DNA of 64,000 nucleotides from Algoriphagus sanaruensis (GTDB lineage Bacteria > Bacteroidota > Bacteroidia > Cytophagales > Cyclobacteriaceae). Below are positions 62,931-64,000 of the stretch, piece by piece. The translations under genes were made by a program, and so were the position numbers. The notes under the pieces are model-generated. The model did not search any database and had not been told where the DNA came from. It saw nothing but the letters and a program-made list of their open reading frames with translations. The DNA is taken from positions 744,001 to 808,000 of the forward strand of contig NZ_CP012836.1 of the NCBI RefSeq assembly GCF_001593605.1, written 5' to 3'. Within the stretch, counting starts at the first letter, position 1. The number at the start of each line of letters is the position of its first letter.

Positions 62931-62949
62931 CTTTCACTAGGCAAAATAA

Positions 62950-62983
62950 AAAAAGGCTCAGAAACATACTTCTGAGCCTTTTT
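62950..62983. terminator. bidirectional terminator
   Basis: Perfect 14 bp stem AAAAAGGCTCAGAA / TTCTGAGCCTTTTT with 6-nt loop, between the convergent fasciclin and YcxB-like genes. Confidence 0.9.
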
Positions 62984-62992
62984 CAATTCATC

Positions 62993-63466
62993 TTATTTGA
63001 TCAGTTCTTTTCGTCTGAGGATGGCTTCCAAAAACTTTTTCTCGTTTTCAGTATTAAAAATTTTAAATGGAAGATGGATAAACTGGGCTTTGGACAAGAA
63101 TAGAACAAAAGCGTCTTTGGTGACTTCAACTTTTTTGATCATGTTCCACTGCACAGGCATCCCTTCCCTTGCATTGATTTTCATCAAAATCTGACGGCTA
63201 TCGATTTCATAGGACATCTTCGAGAAGATCGGCTTGTTTTGTTCCATTTGGGTCACTCCGGTAAATTGGATCGCCCAAAAAAGGACATATAATCCATAGG
63301 CAATGAGAGCACCTATAAACCACCAGATGGATGCGATCCAGAAGTATCCAGCACAAATGGCTAGAGCAATCAAAATCACCCACCATTGTTCTTTGAGGAT
63401 TGATACCAAGGACATTTTGATATAAGTCCCTGTTTCTAGCTGGTATTTTTTGGTTTTAATAATCAT
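62993..63466 (-). CDS. YcxB-like membrane protein
   Basis: 157 residues. Two hydrophobic helices near 28-48 and 49-70 (WWVILIALAICAGYFW; WWFIGALIAYGLYVLFWAI) are followed by a soluble C-terminal domain with SKMSYEIDSRQILMKINARE and VQWNMIKKVEVTKDAFVLFL, the beta-rich YcxB-type pattern. Function unknown in all relatives. The minus-strand gene shares the terminator with the fasciclin gene. Confidence 0.8.
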   Translation of the reverse strand: MIIKTKKYQLETGTYIKMSLVSILKEQWWVILIALAICAGYFWIASIWWFIGALIAYGLYVLFWAIQFTGVTQMEQNKPIFSKMSYEIDSRQILMKINAREGMPVQWNMIKKVEVTKDAFVLFLSKAQFIHLPFKIFNTENEKKFLEAILRRKELIK

Positions 63467-63568
63467 GAATCAACGAATTGAGTCCGCAAATATCCACCTA
63501 TCACCCTGAAGAAACAAGCCGAAAAAAATCATTATCCCCGGTTTATTGAAAACAAAATGATTATTCCA

Positions 63569-63599
63569 TTGACTTAATAATTCTCAAGGGCTATATTTT
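63569..63599 (+). promoter_or_regulatory. promoter for the small membrane-protein gene
   Basis: TTG (63569-63571), 20 bp spacer, TATATTTT (63592-63599), 7 of 8 matches to TAnnTTTG, 17 bp before the ATG at 63616. Confidence 0.45.
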
Positions 63600-63615
63600 A
63601 TGAAATTTTTAGCCT

Positions 63616-63843
63616 ATGAATAGCTTAGTGATTGATTTGATTGTCTGTGGATTGGCGTATGTCATCATTGTCTATTTTATCGCGACCATGACAAAAAGTG
63701 TCCTCAAAAAAGGGAATAATAACGATGAGGGAGACGGAGGTATTGAGAATTTTACGCCTCCCAAAATTGATTTACCTCCAGGTGTAATTTGGCCTTCAGA
63801 CTCACCAAAAGAAAAATCTAAACCTGAGATAGCCGAGTTTTAA
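63616..63843 (+). CDS. small single-pass membrane protein, unknown
   Basis: 75 residues. One transmembrane helix at about 5-26 (VIDLIVCGLAYVIIVYFIAT), then a polar, acidic and proline-rich tail (NNNDEGDGG, PPKIDLPPGVIWPSD). It has a good promoter-like box upstream. The stop codon overlaps the last codons of the minus-strand Fur gene by 4 nt. No family recognised. Confidence 0.6.
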   Translation: MNSLVIDLIVCGLAYVIIVYFIATMTKSVLKKGNNNDEGDGGIENFTPPKIDLPPGVIWPSDSPKEKSKPEIAEF

Positions 63844-64000
63844 TGGCATTTTTCACAAATCCCCTGCACAAGTAAATTCATTTCCTTTTTTTCAAAGCCT
63901 TTTGGAAGCCTGATCTGAGGTAAAGAAATATCTTCCAAACAGGTTGTTTCTCCACAGATTTCGCATTTGAAATGCACATGTTCATGGCTGTGGTCATGGT
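63840..64000 (-). CDS. Fur-family regulator, C-terminal part (cut by window edge)
   Basis: The minus strand is open from the right edge to TAA at 63840-63842, encoding the last ~53 residues. The sequence HDHSHEHVHFKCEICGETTC contains the His-rich metal site and the first Cys pair, and QGICEKCH at the end is the second Cys pair, the zinc-binding C-terminal domain of Fur/Zur proteins. The N-terminal winged helix lies beyond the window. It is clearly different from the Fur-family gene at 7931. The metal specificity cannot be read. Confidence 0.85.
   Translation of the reverse strand, partial: HDHSHEHVHFKCEICGETTCLEDISLPQIRLPKGFEKKEMNLLVQGICEKCH

Noticed and set aside
1..64000. CRISPR arrays, tRNA/rRNA genes, insertion sequences, phage genes
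   Set aside because: No regularly spaced repeats, no tRNA-like cloverleaf with conserved motifs, and no transposase or phage structural gene were recognised.

Overview
This 64 kb window is chromosomal DNA of a Bacteroidota member, most likely family Cyclobacteriaceae (Algoriphagus or a close relative). The assignment is an inference from gene content and signals: a GldJ-type gliding lipoprotein, LytTR and TPR-type two-component systems, many SPII lipoproteins, a TonB-dependent receptor with a CarboxypepD_reg-like N-terminus, weak Shine-Dalgarno sequences, and -7 boxes of the Bacteroidota type TAnnTTTG upstream of several genes. No rRNA, tRNA, CRISPR array, prophage or insertion sequence was recognised. 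No gap between genes exceeds about 255 bp. Most gaps hold a promoter-like box and/or an intrinsic terminator; many terminators sit between convergent genes and look bidirectional.

Layout. 1-7 kb: 5' part of a DUF4139/MuiA gene, uppP, gldJ-like lipoprotein, mfd. 6.9-12 kb: heme-copper oxidase subunit III-like protein, SRPBCC protein, a Fur-family regulator, a two-domain retropepsin-like protease with a PDZ domain, a lemA-TPM-TPM cluster, recX. 12-24 kb: tpiA, prmA, a small membrane protein, recJ-lptB-GH3 (tightly packed), a lytic transglycosylase, a reductase-less nitric oxide synthase oxygenase, uvrA. 24-32 kb: LytS/LytTR pair, a second LytTR regulator, a small secreted-like protein, PhoH, a SNF2 helicase. 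32-40 kb: ileS-lspA, a serine hydrolase, two lipoproteins with related beta-rich domains. 40-43.6 kb: TPR histidine kinase with a NarL-type regulator and a secreted protein of unknown function. 43.8-47.5 kb: VOC and AHSA1-like proteins, then an arsenic cassette (arsR, arsM, arsC-like phosphatase) followed by a 58-residue protein ending in CxxC. 47.5-54.6 kb: RluE-type pseudouridine synthase, MoxR ATPase, a beta-helix lipoprotein plus TonB-dependent receptor pair with distinctive codon use, DinB-like protein. 54.6-60 kb: surface-polysaccharide genes (wecB with an overlapping DUF985 cupin, a lipoprotein overlapping wzi, a GT2 glycosyltransferase) and SlyD. 60-64 kb: lipoprotein, transglutaminase-like protein, rlmH, fasciclin protein, YcxB-like protein, a small membrane protein, and the C-terminal part of a second Fur-family regulator running off the right edge.

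Most of the window is housekeeping or envelope biology. The most interesting parts are: the stand-alone nitric oxide synthase oxygenase beside uvrA with a perfect inverted repeat between them; an arsenic methylation/reduction cassette without a visible efflux pump, with an ArsR-operator-like dyad and unusual terminal cysteine clusters; the lipoprotein/TonB-receptor pair without SusD; an inverted array of GACCGNN heptamers downstream of the SNF2 gene; and a terminator-like hairpin inside the ileS leader. I found no convincing new defence or mobile system.
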